From contig JAQFVV010013333.1 in the NCBI GenBank assembly GCA_028023455.1, positions 62,001 to 126,000 on the forward strand: a DNA stretch of 64,000 nucleotides. The letters run 5' to 3'. A program made the position numbers and the translations under genes. The notes under the pieces are model-generated. The model was given only the letters and a program-made list of their open reading frames with translations. It was not told where the DNA came from and did no database searches. Below are positions 23,690 through 37,300 of the stretch, in pieces (within the stretch, counting starts at the first letter, position 1; the number at the start of each line of letters is the position of its first letter). Source of the DNA: Epiperipatus broadwayi. Lineage: Eukaryota > Onychophora > Udeonychophora > Euonychophora > Peripatidae.

Positions 23690-25368
23690 GACATCCGGCT
23701 GAATTCATGAAAAAAAAAAAAAGAGTAAACAATGCCCAAAAAATAAAGGGACTAAAGATATAATCCACACTTTAGAAAAATACTGAGAGTGATAAAGAAA
23801 TAAATAAAAATCATATCATTCTCAATTGAAAAAAGCCTGTGAGATGATATTAGAAGAAATCAAGAATGATACCCAGGCCTTTATTCAGGATGTGCAGAAT
23901 GCTTCATATGCATTACCTTTATCTAAAGCCAAAGCTAATTTTTATTGAAGCTGATAAATATTTTCTTCCTTTTGATGCCTTGTCAGTCAAAGTGTCCTCA
24001 ATTGTTTGTTGTTGCTGCCCTCAATTGTTTGCAGAAATTAATTGGCCTATGGTCATCTAATGGGAAATGCACTTTACGGCACAATCTCAGGCAAGTGATT
24101 GATTGATTGCATAATTGAAACAGTATGTGGGTGTTTCAATGGGACACAAACTGGTGATGGAGTGCAGCTGCAAATAATTAAAGCAGTTTTAACTGTTGTG
24201 ACATCTAATACCTGTGAAGTTTATGAAGAACCATTTTGCAAGCAATTAGAACTTGCTATAATATTTATTTAACCAGCAAAAATCATAAATCAGACTATGG
24301 CCAAGGCTACTTTAATGCATATGTTGAAAGTAGTATTTGCACTTATGGAAAATCAAGCATTGCAGGAAGCCAGCCATAATAATAATTTATCATTAAAACC
24401 TGATATAGAAAGTAAAAGTAGTACAAGCATAAGTGGCATTTCAGAAAACCAAATGAAGAGGTAATTGATAATATCTGTATACAAGAATCTGTAATCCTAC
24501 TTAATCCTGAAAATGATGCACTTATTATTGATCTGGAAGAAAAAAAACACTTGATTTAAAAGGAACATTTGAAAATGAAGTAGCAGAAGAAATTAATTCA
24601 ATTGAACAAGAAAATTATGAAATAATTGAAACAAAAACTTCTGAAAAAATTATTGCAGTTATTATATTTTCTCTTATAGAGCAAGTGATTAGAAATGAAA
24701 ATGTAGACACTCCATTTTTAGATCAACTTCCTTCAACTCACTAGCAACATTCTGAAAGTTCTACAAAGCTATTTGATAATAGAACTTCCATATCTCAACC
24801 AGAATGTGACTCTGTTCCTTCCTTTTAGCTCAATTACATGTGTAGCATCAGAGGGTATAGTAGAAAACAGTGATACCTAAGATGTTAATATAGTTAATTT
24901 TTCACATATTTTACAAAAAGATTGCATTTCTGGTTTTTGGTTCATTATGCAAACTGTCCATGAACTTTTACCAGAAGGTATCTTGATCCAAAGTCATATG
25001 AGTTAAATTTTAAGATTTTTTTTTTTTGCTTTCTCTTCAGTTATTATTATCAATTCTGCAAAATGCAGGATCAGTATTCCGATTCAATCAGATGTTTATT
25101 AATGTCATTAAACAATATTTATATGGGTAGCTCTTTTCAAGGAGTGGGGTTTCATCTGTAACTGAAGTTTTAAATTGTCTTTAGCAATTTTCTTGCACTT
25201 CTGTCCAATTTTAAAATTCACCTCAAGATGCAAATAGAGGTCTTTTTAAAGAATATTTCTTAGTATTTTGGAAATTTCAACTAGTTCATTTGAACACAGT
25301 GGATTGGTTATTCAGATTTTAACTAGGATTTGTGCAGATGTGCAAAGTATTGTTGATATATATATAAA
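23690..25368 (+). pseudogene. Processed ARFGEF (BIG1/BIG2) pseudogene, left arm, cut at palindrome centre
   Basis: An intronless run matches the N-terminal third of brefeldin A-inhibited ARF guanine exchange factors: a LEKILSDKEI start after ATG 23732, [29 protein letters not shown]-like and LQEA segments, an [13 protein letters not shown]-like stretch, [18 protein letters not shown] and [15 protein letters not shown], in the same order as the protein (DCB to HUS region). The functional protein activates ARF at the Golgi; this copy is dead, with frameshifts, stops (VEK*NT near 24880) and a T-run insertion at 25014-25028. The absence of introns over about 1.65 kb marks it as a retrocopy. The Sec7 domain and all later sequence are missing because the palindrome centre follows directly. 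Confidence 0.9.
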
Positions 25369-25430
25369 GCATGCTAATAAAAATATTCTGCTTACTTGTC
25401 CTCAGCAAAAAACTTTTCTTTCTGAAATAA
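25369..25430. other. Central spacer of the palindrome (62 bases)
   Basis: This is the only unpaired segment between the arms. It contains gcatgctaataaaaatattc at its left end and a T/C-rich stretch on the right. Reading left to right it directly follows the ARFGEF retropseudogene. The codons for A-N-x-N-I in this stretch faintly resemble the residues that follow the VDIYVNY segment in BIG proteins, so it may be the last unduplicated piece of the retrocopy. That reading is weak. The spacer is short for a natural palindrome but is real sequence rather than a perfect hairpin turn. Confidence 0.85.
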
Positions 25431-27145
25431 TTTACATATATATCAACAATACTTTGTACATCTGCACAAATCCTAGTTAAAAGCTGAATAACAATCCACT
25501 TGTGTTCAAATGAACTAGTTGAAATTTCCAAAATACTAAGAAATATTCTTTAAAAAAGACCTCTATTTGCATCTTGAGGTGAATTTTAAAATTGGACAGA
25601 AGTGCAAGAAAAATTGCTAAAGACAATTTAAAAACTTCAGTTACAGATGAAACCCCATCCTTGAAAAGAGCTACATATAAATATTGTTTAATGACATTAA
25701 TAAACATCTGATTGAATCGGAATACTGATCCTGCATTTTGCAGAATTGATAATAATAACTGAAGAGAAAGCATCTTAAAATTTAACTCATATGACTTTGG
25801 ATCAAGATGGCCTTCTGGTAAAAGTTTCATGGACAGTTTGCATAATGAACGAAAAACCAGAAATGCATGTTTTTGTAAAATATGTGAAAAATTAACTATA
25901 TTAACATCTTAGGTATCACTGTTTTCTACTACACCCTCTGATGCTACACATGTAACCGAGGCTAAGGCAGGAACAGAGTCACATTCTGGTTGAGATATGG
26001 AAGTTCTATTATCAAATAGCTTTGTAGAACTTTCAGAATGTTGCTAGTGAGTTGAAGGAAGTTGATCTAAAAATGGAGTGTCTACATTTTCATCTCTAAT
26101 CACTTGCTCTATAAGAGAAAATATAATAACTGCAATAATTTTTTCAGAAGTTTTTGTTTCAATTATTTCATAATTTTCTTGTTCAATTGAATTAATTTCT
26201 TCTGCTACTTCATTTTCAAATGTTCCTTTTAAATCAAGAGTTTTTTTCTTCCAGATCAATAATAAGTACATCATTTTCAGGATTAAGCAGGATTACCTCT
26301 TCATTTGGTTTTCTGAAATGCCACTTATGCTTGTACTACTTTTACTTTCTATATTGTATACAGATATTATCAATTACCTCTTCATTTGGTTTTCTGAAAT
26401 GCCACTTATGCTTGTACTACTTTTACTTTCTATATCAGGTTTTAATGATAAATTATTATTATGGCTGGCTTCCTGCAATGCTTGATTTTCCATAAGTGCA
26501 AATACTACTTTCAACATATGCATTAAAGTAGCCTTGGCCATAGTCTGATTTATGATTTTTGCTGGTTAAATAAATATTATAGCAAGTTCTAATTGCTTGC
26601 AAAATGGTTCTTCATAAACTTCACAGGTATTAGATGTCACAACAGTTAAAACTGCTTTAATTATTTGCAGCTGCACTCCATCACCAGTTTGTGTCCCATT
26701 GAAACAACCACATACTGTTTCAAATATGCAATCAATCAATCACTTGCCTGAGATTGTGCTGTAAAGTGCATTTCCCTTTAGATGACCATAGGCAATTAAT
26801 TTCTGCAAACAATCGAGGGCAGCAACAACAAACAATATGAGGACACTTTGACTGACAAGCCAATTCAAAAGGAAGAAAATATTTATCAGCTTCAATAAAA
26901 TTAGCTTTGGCTTTAGATAAAGGTAATACATATGAAGCATTCTGCACATCCTGAATGAAGGCCTGGGTATCATTCTTGATTTCTTCTAATATCATCTCAC
27001 AGGCTTTTTTCAATTGAGAATGATATGATTTTATTTATTTCTTTATCACTCAGTATTTTTCTAAAGTGTGGATTATATCTTTAGTCCTTTTATTTTTTGG
27101 CATTGTTTATTCTTTCTTTTTTTTTCATAATTCAGCTTCGGATGT
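25431..27145 (-). pseudogene. Processed ARFGEF pseudogene, right arm
   Basis: Mirror of 23690-25368; ATG equivalent at 27103-27101. It is read in longer pieces than the left copy: 27013-26732 gives [34 protein letters not shown] and, one frame over, [12 protein letters not shown]; 25830-25477 gives [65 protein letters not shown]; 25531 onward gives STSSFEH and VDIYVNY. Homology stops after VNY, at the palindrome spacer. It carries an internal duplication absent from the left copy. It can serve as the better proxy for the ancestral retrocopy. Confidence 0.92.
26290..26450 (-). repeat. Private tandem duplication in right-arm ARFGEF pseudogene
   Basis: The segment attacctcttcatttggttt to ctttctatat (about 60 bases) occurs twice, at about 26293 and 26366, joined by a linker (tgtatacagatattatcaat) that is single-copy neighbouring sequence in the left arm (24461-24482). 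The left arm has one copy. The duplication therefore arose after, or independently of, the palindrome. Confidence 0.85.
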
Positions 27146-27164
27146 CCCGAAGAAAAAAAAATTA

Positions 27165-28740
27165 AAATTACTTTTTTAAATAACCAGATGTTACAAAATT
27201 AACAGCCATTTAATACAAAGGTCATCAGGAAACAAGTACAAAAGATGAAGAAAGTGCAAATTGAGAGCAACACAGTACAAAAACCAAAAATGGGGAAATC
27301 ATCAGAACAATTAAAGTATTGCAATGGCATACTATAATACAAAAATAAAAACAATTATTATTTTCTGATTTGCAATTATTTTAAATGAAGAGGTGAAACA
27401 CGCAATAAAATCTATGAAGAAACAATGAAGTAATAAAAAAAAATGTTGACAAAGTTATACATTAAATGTTTAAAAGATAAAGATATACCAAATGACTGGA
27501 AGACTGCAGCAGTAACATTGATATTTAAGAAAGGTCATAAAAAAAATATTAGAAATTATAGACCTATCATAGACCTATCAGCATTGTATCAGTTCAATAC
27601 AAAATCTTTATTGAAGATAACTGCAACTCATTAATAGAAAACTTTGTATTCTAATCAAGCAAAAAAAAAAACCAAGTTAGATTAAAGAGTAGTTTAGTAC
27701 AATGGTTCAGATATAAGTATTGACAAAAATTATAGAAAAGATCAATAAATGAATAGACTTTTTGCTTGGTATTTGTGGGTTATGCATTTGATTCTATAAA
27801 TACTTTCATTATGATTAAAGCTTTTAACCAGGTTAAAGATCTATGTTAGTGTCATATTCTGGAAAATATGTATCAAAATGCAGTAGTAATTATTAGATTA
27901 AATGTGATATTAAAACAATTAACATTAATAACAATGCAAGACATGATAATTCCATTTCTCAAATACTTTTTACAGCAGTTTAACAAAAAATATTTTATGG
28001 ATTAAAATGAAAAGCTAAGAAAGGAAAAATAACTGGAGATTATTTAAGTTATCTAGATTTTTCAGATGATATAAATAATTTTACAAATAATGCTTCAGAG
28101 GGCAGGAAATGTTGCAAGAGATATCAGATGAAAATAAAAAAATAAGATTAAAGATAAATGTTAAAAAGTCTACTGTAATATTCAATATAGATTTTCTCAG
28201 TACAAATTATAAATTAAAAGAAGTTAATAATTATAAATACCTTGGTCAAATTATTAATACAAATGGAAACTTTTGGTAAAAATAACTTCATTATTAAAAG
28301 ATTGAAGAAGAAGGTTGTTAATATATATGTTTTAGCAGTTTTTACTTATCAACTGAGACTTCAGACCATTCAACAAAATATGAAGAATATAAATGTTAGG
28401 AATAACATGAAATCAAAAATGATTGAATTAGATATCACTGATTTTATTGAAAGAATTAAGATAAAACAAGTATTAATGAAATTGTTGAAAAACTAAGAGA
28501 CTGAATGGAGCTGTGTGAACATATTGCAAGAAGAGATGATAATACACAGACAGTTGAAATTTTGAATGGAATCCCAAAGTCCCAAAAAAGACAACATATG
28601 AGATGGAAAGCAAGTTTGTTATTGTGATGTGGAAAAGAGAGCTATGATTAAAAAAAAAATGGAATTAAAATTGAAAAAACATTCATCTTCATTCTGTAAT
28701 GGAATAATAATGATGAAAAATAATATGTGTGTACTGTCAA
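27165..28740 (+). mobile_element. LINE copy D (RTE-like RT), right arm
   Basis: Best read on the forward strand: PNDWKTAAVTLIFKKGHKKN and RNYRPI (27487-27570), AFDSIN near 27786, ILENMYQNAVVIIRLN near 27855, a LFTACLQ-like YFLQQFNKKYFMD, a D-D-I remnant near 28064, and a C-terminal PKVPKKTTYEM-like segment. Many stops. It belongs to the same broad family as copies A-C and lies inverted relative to them. Confidence 0.85.
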
Positions 28741-29634
28741 TTAAGACATAAAACCAAAATGTCTCAATATGGCAGAATACCAGACTGTTGAGCTAAAGGT
28801 CCTGAATCTTAACATTTCTAATGCTCAAATGTTAGATGGACATCCTTTGTGATTAATCATTCAATGTTTATAAATATATTATCTTTATATTTAGCAGTTA
28901 TACATAAACAAATTACTTATTCTAATTCCTATTAAAAAGTAGACAAAAAAAAAAGCTAAAAGTAATTTCTACAATAACAATATAAAAGCCTGCTTTTTTT
29001 CATACATTTATAATAGTGTATTTTAATTTCTTTAATGCAAACTTTTCTTTCTGAAAAACTTCAACAATTTTCTTAATTATAGCTCATCACTGTCTTCTAT
29101 CCTCATCAGTATATTCTCAGCTAAAGTAATCAATATTGCATATCTTTAAACTATCGTTAAAATAAGCTTCATAATATAAAGAGAGTCTTCCATTTCACAT
29201 TGAACCCTATTCAAATTCATTATAATATTTTTTTATAATAAATCTATATCTTTATTCATTTTGCATGTCCAATCTAGTGAATATACACATTTCAATTGTT
29301 GATTCAATAGTATCATATTCATAATCTTGCAGTCATATTTTTACAATACTATGTTGCATTCTTAAATGAAGTTATTTCAGATGCCTTTAAATATATCAAA
29401 AGGAATCCTTATAGATGTATAAATAATTTAGTCGAAGTAGTTATATCACTCTAATAAATACTTTATTCTCTTAATTATTAAGTTTATAATCATCTATATC
29501 CAATATTAGTTTTTCAACTAAAAAAAAAAAACAGCTAATTTTTTTAAACTTTATTCATGTCTCAATCTAATAATGATCCAAGCCAAAAGTTGTTGAAATT
29601 TTTTCTTCCATTATAGACTAATAAAACATGTGAG

Positions 29635-30525
29635 TTTTCTAAAACATTAATTACTAAATCATATTTTTATAGAATACATTCAAAGCATTAAAAATAAAGA
29701 CTTGCAAGATGACTTAAACCTAATCAGCTTGATCAACAACAAATGTAAGGATTTGAAAGGACAAATAAATAGTGAGACCTATTCATGATCGGAAGTGACA
29801 AGAATGAAGATATTGAAGAACTTCCAGATAATATATGTTCCTCAATCTTATATGAAATTTATTTTCAAATTATTGAATGGCATACTACCAACAACAATAT
29901 ACTTAAATAGAAGACCAAATATGAATTTGGAGATTTTATGTATATTTTATAGGAACAAAGAAGAGACTTTTTTACATTTGTTCAAATAATGCAATGCATT
30001 TAAACAGATATGGAAAAAGTATTCTATACTCCAATTATAAATATGAAAATATTAGTGCTATAAGACTAAAAATTTTCATCCACATAATGCATTGGTTTTG
30101 GTACACACTTTAAAGACAATATGGTCAATAGGTGTAGCATGATATTTGACAATAAAAAGTACAACTGGCTAAGGAAATTAGAAAAAGAATGTGATAAATA
30201 TTTTAACCAATCCTTAAGATACCTGCCAAAAAGGGTGATGGAAATGATTTGGGCAAGGACAGGATCCACACTGTGTGACATATGAGAATGAAATTCTTAT
30301 TTAATTAAGAATAGCCATCCAAGAAATGAAAAACATATAAGACTATGAGTGTGAAAAGAGTATTGAAGAAAGTGAAATGCAGATCAAAAATTGTATGTAA
30401 ATAGTTGTATATAAAGAGAAAAAAAATGTAAATATTTGTTCGTTTCTGTTAATAAAGATATTACTTAAAATAAAAAAAATAAAAAAACAATATATATGAA
30501 AGTATGTGCATAGATACATGAAAAC
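29635..30525 (+). mobile_element. LINE fragment E with zf-RVT domain, right arm
   Basis: Mirror of 20300-21190. Here the codon after LHLFK is TAA (near 29987), where the left arm has GAA, a private nonsense mutation. An AATAAAGAT poly(A)-like signal lies near 30452. Confidence 0.7.
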
Positions 30526-30615
30526 AGCAAAAAATAACAACAATGTATATACATAAAGAAAGAAGAGGGGAGGAGAGAGAGAGAGAAAATATATATTATA
30601 AAATGAAAAGAATAC

Positions 30616-31184
30616 AATCATCATCATCTTATAATAATCACCATTTTCAAAAAAATATTGAATCACTGCAGGATGAAAGCAATTTTAAGTTTAATCCAGT
30701 TTCTTCAATCTATAACTTCTCTTCTTCACATCACTTCACTAAACTCCCTTATCTATCCATCACTTTTTCTAGATCTTTTATATTTCCTTGGATTGTTCAG
30801 CTATTATTATCACTTCTAACATCTTGTCTAACTTGCTTCATTCAGCTTTTTTATTCTTTCAATAAGATCAATGAAATCTTTTTGTTGTTCTCGTATTCAT
30901 GCATTTAGTTTCTGATCTCTCCTTATCATTCCCAACATGCATTGTATAGCCTGTTAAGCACCCAAATCTCAGATTCATATGTAAGAATTGATAAAATAAA
31001 TCTATTCAAAACTTTCCTTTCCAAACATAGGTATGTTTCTTTTAACATCAAGTTAATTCATATAAAAACAACATATTTATGTTTAATTCCATGATTAATT
31101 AGAATTTTAATTAAAATATTTGTAGTTATTAGCCTCTAATTCATTATTTTCAATCTATATTTTCTCCATAAAATAAAATAAATA
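30616..31184 (-). mobile_element. LINE copy C, right arm
   Basis: Mirror of 19640-20210, with the AATCATCATCATC tail at 30617-30629. Confidence 0.75.
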
Positions 31185-31255
31185 GATATTAAGTTTTTAT
31201 TAAATAGAAGACAAAATGAGCTTTTATAAAGTCTGAGAATAATAACTTTTTTTCA

Positions 31256-31316
31256 TTACTCTTCTACCCAGAGGCTCCACAGAAGGCGATTTGAAACTGT
31301 TTTAGTATCTTCATCT
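31256..31316 (-). CDS. BANP-like candidate exon 4, right arm
   Basis: Follows a TATGCAG acceptor. In the phase set by exon 3 it encodes DEDTKTVSNRLLWSLWVEE and then TAA. The match of phase and stop is neat, but I see no clear homology here. A donor within it (around GTAGAA or GTAATG) leading to a lost downstream exon is an alternative. Confidence 0.4.
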
Positions 31317-34300
31317 CTGCATACAATTAAAAAATTAAATTTAAAATGTATAATTTCATTATAATTAATTAACAAATAATTAGTAAATTAAAATGAAATA
31401 AAAATTGCTATAAAGTCCTATTTCATACAATATTCAAAAAATGAAAAAAACTTGGATAAGAATAGACAACACATAAGATGCTTTTTACGCAATACCAAAT
31501 TTAAAATAAAAATAATTAAATACTACCACCAGTGTCAATAAAATTTGTAATGTAATTAAACTAGATATTACTTAAAATTTACAAACTAATATTTCAATTA
31601 AAAACTTACGCCTTATTTTTATGTACAGACATCCATAAAGCTGAATTTTTGACTTGTGAAGTAATATGTTCCACTTTGTCTTCTAATATACGACATGTTG
31701 CAGAAACATTTTCAATTTTTTTTTCTATACTGTCAAGCCTCATTAAAATGGCCTTATTGATATTATGAAGAATACGCTAATAAAAAATAAAAAAAGATAT
31801 GTAAATTGAAATTTAAATAACTTTTTTTTTTAACTATCAATAGTTTCAATACATATTATAATTATAATAATTCATTTAAATAATATACTTTTAGTATATT
31901 ATTTAAATTTATTTTACAAACAATAACATCACTTTCATTTGATTGAAAATTTATAACTAAAGAAATTAAAACAATTTTTTAAGGAGTTTCATAATAGCAA
32001 GTACATGATTCAGAACTTGATTTGTATAATTTTAAAAAATAAATATTAATAGCTGTTAAAAAGAAAATTGCCAAATTAATTTAGAAATATTTACACTATG
32101 TTGTCTTTATATATTGGACTATTTCCATCATCTAATACTAAGTATTGAATGTCTTTAGAAAAATTTAACTTTATTTAAATATTCTAAATACATGCATAAT
32201 GTTCAAAGAATCTCCTCTCTTCTTCAGATGTTGTTGGCCTGACCAGTGACAGTACTAGCATGGGAATCAAATCTGGACCCTTAGAGTATTAAATATTAAA
32301 TTTTAAGATAATGCACTAACCAACTGAGCCAACCTGCCAAAGGCAATAGTCAGTAGAAATTTCATATACTTATCTATGAGGTTCCTCCTGATTTCTCCAC
32401 TTTTTCCTAAGAGCAAAGTTGATTACTGGTTTCTATACATTACATATAGTCACAGTAGGTTGACTTTCGGGGTTAATTGCTTTTGTTAGGTGAGCAGTTT
32501 CTTTGAATTTTCTTCTTTGTACCTTTTCCTCTCTATCCAATATTTTTGTATTTTCCCAACTTTGTTCTTAGAAAAAAGTGGAGAAATCCGGAGGAACCTC
32601 ATAAATAAGTATATGAAATTTCTACTGATTGTTGCCTTTGGAAGAATGGTTCAGTTGGTAAGAGAGTTAACTTAAAATTCAATAATCAATAATCTAAGAG
32701 TCCAGATCTGATTCCTATCCTAGTACTCTCACTCATCAGGCCAGCAACACCCGAAGAAGATAGGAGAATAATGCCACTCGAAACATTGTGCATATACTAA
32801 CTTGTGTTAATAGTTGAATGTAATTAGAATATTTAAATAAAGTTAAATTTTTCTAAAAACATTCAATACTTAATATTAGATGATGGCAATAGTCCAATAT
32901 ATAAATACAACTAAAATACCATCATTTCCAACCTTCAGAAAAACATTTACACTGTGTATTTTTGATAAAATACTATATTTTAATTATTATTAAGTTTGAA
33001 GTTTTAAAAAAAAAAGTATTTTCAATTTTTTTTTTTTTCTTTGAATGCAATAATGCAAAAATATTTTTATGAAATGTATATTATTTAAACATCATCTTTT
33101 CATTAGTAAAATTTAAAGATTAACAAATATAAATGATGAAAAAAATGAATACTCTGTAAGCAATAGATGGAGTGGAGGTTATTAAGAATATTTATAAGTT
33201 TAATAAGCAACAGTCTAGTTTGCTAATGAATAAAAAATATTTTTTTATACACTTTTTCATGTTAAAATTGTATTATTTATTGAATGAAAAAAATAAAAAT
33301 AATTTAATAATGATATAAAATTATTATTTGTAATTTTTTGAAATATATATATATATTTATAAAAATCATAGCAAAATATCTGAGCAAGCAAAAACCATAC
33401 ATAAAAAATTCAGAAAATTTTTCATTTTACTAAAAATCGTTTATTTATTTCACATAAGTACTCACTGCTTTTAAAAAAACCTGATATGCAAAAATTCTTA
33501 TTAGTATTTGCATCACTATTAGTATAGTTATAGCTTCACATTATTCTTTTCTTGCCCACTTCATAAATTTATAAAATTTAAAATTTGTCAAGAGGTTATA
33601 AGTGAACATGAGAAAAATATTGAATTAGCCTATAAAAATTAACAAGCTTTAACATCTTGAATTATTAAAGTTCCTCTTATTATATATCCATGATAAGAAG
33701 TTCTTTCACCATGATATCAGTGAATAATTTTTCCGCTAATTATCTATACAGCCTAGTGCAACAGACACATTATAATTGGAGCAGATCAAATCAAACTACA
33801 TATAATTTATTTTCTATATACAGTAATTAACTACAATTCTATTATAAATTAGATATGTATAATAACTAATAATAGGTCTAATATATGAATGTGAAATTTT
33901 TTGGTGCTTCAAACAAATTTAATATTTCTTAGTTCTTCTCCAAAAGTCCTAATAAAAAGCACTTATTTTCCTAAAGGTTCAATTTTATTCATGATGTAAT
34001 TCCTATAATCAATCATTTTGCATACATTTGAATTATATGGTTCTTTTCAACTTAATCTGGATATTGTTCAATTGTAGGATTTTCTTGTTAAGTGATAATC
34101 TGTTTTTCCATAACATATTAACAAATTAATTAATTTCGTTAATTAATCTCAGTCAACATACTTTTTCTACATACATAGCATCTCTTTCAATTCCCAATTA
34201 AAAAATTATGAGAGTGTGAAAGTTAAATCTTAATCATCATCATCAACCATTATCAATCCACTGCAGAATAAAGGGTCTCCAGGGTTCAATCCATCTTCTC

Positions 34301-37300
34301 CGATCTTTAGCTTCTCTTCTCCACATCACCCCTGCACACTTTTTTATTTCATCCATCCATCTAACATATGGTCTCTTTCTGGATCTTTTACAATCTCTTG
34401 GAATCCAGTTTAAGACTTCAATTGTCCATCTATTATCATTTCTTCTAGCAATATGTCCAGCCCAACTCTACTTCAATCTTTTAATTTTTTCAATGAGATC
34501 AGTAACACCTGTTTGTTCTCTTACCCATACATTGCGTTTCTCTCTTCTTGTTACTCCCAACATGCATTTTTCTATACTTCTTTGAGTGGTCTGAAGTCTC
34601 TATATTGCTCTTCTATTAAGTGTCCAAGTCTATAGATATATTAAATTGCAATGCAATATAAATGAATTTAAAATATTTTATGTGTATGTGAAAAAAATTA
34701 AAAAGACAATTTAATTTTTAGTGAATTAATTTAAAAATGAAAATAAATTATTTTTACCATTTACTTTATATTTTTAAAATATAAAGGCAATTTATATTTT
34801 TGTTTTAAATTTTTGTTTGCGGATTATTTATAATATATATAAGACTTTAGTAAATTTAATTCATGTTACACGATTGAACCTTTTGTCATTCAAATACTTT
34901 TTGCACATTACTTCACATTATTCCTTAATTTTTTTATACTTCACTTTCTATCACAATCTAGTCCAGGAATTTTCTATTAACACAGGCATAATTATTTCTT
35001 GAAGAATTACCAGAAAACTCTTTTGCACAAAAGCACCCCCTCCCAAATCTGACAAGTAGAGTTTAAGTGGTTGGCATATACACTTTTTTAATAATATATA
35101 TATAAAAAAATTTCAAGTGTATTTTTTTCATTTAGCATAATTAAAATCTTATTTAACATGGTCTTTTCCAGACATTTGCAATTGTTAAAAAAAGATATTC
35201 ATTTTTAATTAATGCATAAACATTTTTTTAAAATACTTTTTTCTGAAATTAATTTTAAATATCTTCAAATTTTAATAGAAATTAGATTTACATGCTTGCT
35301 AATCAATTACATCCTGCATTTTCTATGAGTATATCTTAATTTTTTATTTCTTTTTTTACAATATTGTAATTATTTTATTATAAAAGCATTTGTTTTATCT
35401 ATAGCAAATGAATGATTTATTTATTTTTCATTTGTAAATTCAAACATTATTTTGTTTGATATCTGTTTTGGTTTTTTCTTTCTTAATACAATTTAAGATC
35501 TACATATTTGCTTTTTGTTTATTTAAACCTACAAATTTTAACATATGCAAATTTTGCATGATTATAAAATGTACAAATTTTCCCAAGAATTTTCTCCAAA
35601 TAATACGTTAGTTATTTTTTCTTGGAACTCTACTTAGAGCATGCTTAATTACATCAAGGTACTTCATTCTTCAGACCCAAAAATTTAAATAACTTTCATA
35701 CTGAAAGGCCATTTTAAATTTAGATGAAAACTTATTTTGTCCTCTTTAAATGATGTATGTTTGAAGATTAAAACATTATGACATAGGAAAAAAAATAATT
35801 TTTGAAAATGTAAAAAAATTCCAAGACTTATCAAGCATTGCAAAACTAGAAAATTACAATTTATGAATTATTTCTCCAGTAATCATAAGTAAAATATTAA
35901 ACAAGGATTTTCTATATAGTTCTAAAAAAAATAAGCTAGAATAAAAATTCAATTAAGAGATATAAGCCATGATTAGGTGCCATCTATGATAATCAAATGT
36001 TATTTGACTGTTCTCTATTTGCTTAGACTCCTAAAATATACCTTTAAGCAGAAATGTGTGTGTATACATATATATGTTGACACGAGTACTTTCATATGTA
36101 AAAGTTTTTGTGAGAAAATCTGAAAGAACAATGCATATACATACACTTACATCATTATTTCAGCCATTATCATTTCATAGGAAGATGACAATCTCTGAGA
36201 GTTTAATTTGATTTTTCCAAAATATAATTTCTTTTTTCCACATCACTTAGCAAATTTTCATATCTGATCCGTCTATTGCTTATATGGTCTTTTACAAAAC
36301 CTTGAGAACCAGAATAAAACTTTAAATGCCCATTTATTGTCATCTCTTCTAATAACATTTCCATTCCAACTGCCATTCTACATTTTTCAGTCTTTTAAAA
36401 ATGTCAGTGATATCTGTTTGCTTTCTCACCTACATATATCACTTGCAATTTCTGTTTGTAAAACCCAATATGCATTTCTCCCTACATTACTGTGTTATTT
36501 TTCTTATATAAAACATCCAAGTATCAGACCTATAATTAAGTTCATCTACAAAACATTCATCTAAAATCTTCCTTTTCAAGCAAATAGTCATATTTATTTT
36601 TAATATTAAATTATTCCCACCATAACTACCACATCAAAATTTAATTATATAATTAAATCTGATTATGATATTTGTAGTTATTAATTTATTTTATTTCACT
36701 ACTGTCAATCTTTTCTTCTGCATGGAATAATAATTAAATATTACTGTAGGCTTTTTATCATCTGAAGCTCTGAAGTGTTATTAATTGCAAAATTTAGATA
36801 ATGTAAATTTTTCTGAATTTGTTTCTATTTCCTTAACTACCGTTTTAATCCACAAAATACTTTCTGTAAAACTGCTGTAAAAATTTTTGAGAGATAAATT
36901 AACATTTAGCATTATTATGTAAATTAATTACTATTGTTGCTCTTTAATAAATGCTTCATAATATGACAATATTCTGGATCTACATCTTAATATTCCAAAT
37001 CTTTAACCATCATAAAAGAACTTATAGAATTGAATACCTTTTTGTTATAATCTACAAATCCAATGCAAAATTGCCATTCCCCTAATTTCTCTTAATATTG
37101 GAATGTATTCTATTGTATTATAATCACCTTTAAATCCAACTTTTCTTTAAAATAACTTGATTCTAAGGCTCTTTATACATAATGTAGAATGATATTAGTA
37201 AACAACTTGTAATTAGAATTAATAGAAGACTGACAGATCCATAATTTATATACTTTTTCTTTTTTCACCTTTGTTAAATATCAATGTCATTTATGCATTT

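Larger units (their letters stand above)
1..25368 (+). repeat. Left arm of giant inverted repeat (palindrome)
   Basis: The first bases of the window are the reverse complement of the bases ending at 50815, and the correspondence continues to 25368, which pairs with 25431. Checkpoints include BANP-like exon 1 (7803-7863 against 42963-43023), exon 2 (7948-8066 against 42761-42879), the transposon TIRs (9938 and 11618 against 40878 and 39194) and a zf-RVT fragment (20784-21029 against about 29795-30033). Coordinate sums drift from 50799 at the centre to 50827 further out, showing small net indels. Identity looks very high (I estimate a few percent divergence, not computed). The arm may begin to the left of base 1. 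Confidence 0.97.

Noticed and set aside
25268-25531. Two overlapping opposite-strand frames starting with the same [10 protein letters not shown], considered as a sense-antisense gene pair
   Set aside because: They are the same ARFGEF pseudogene segment read from each arm across the palindrome centre.
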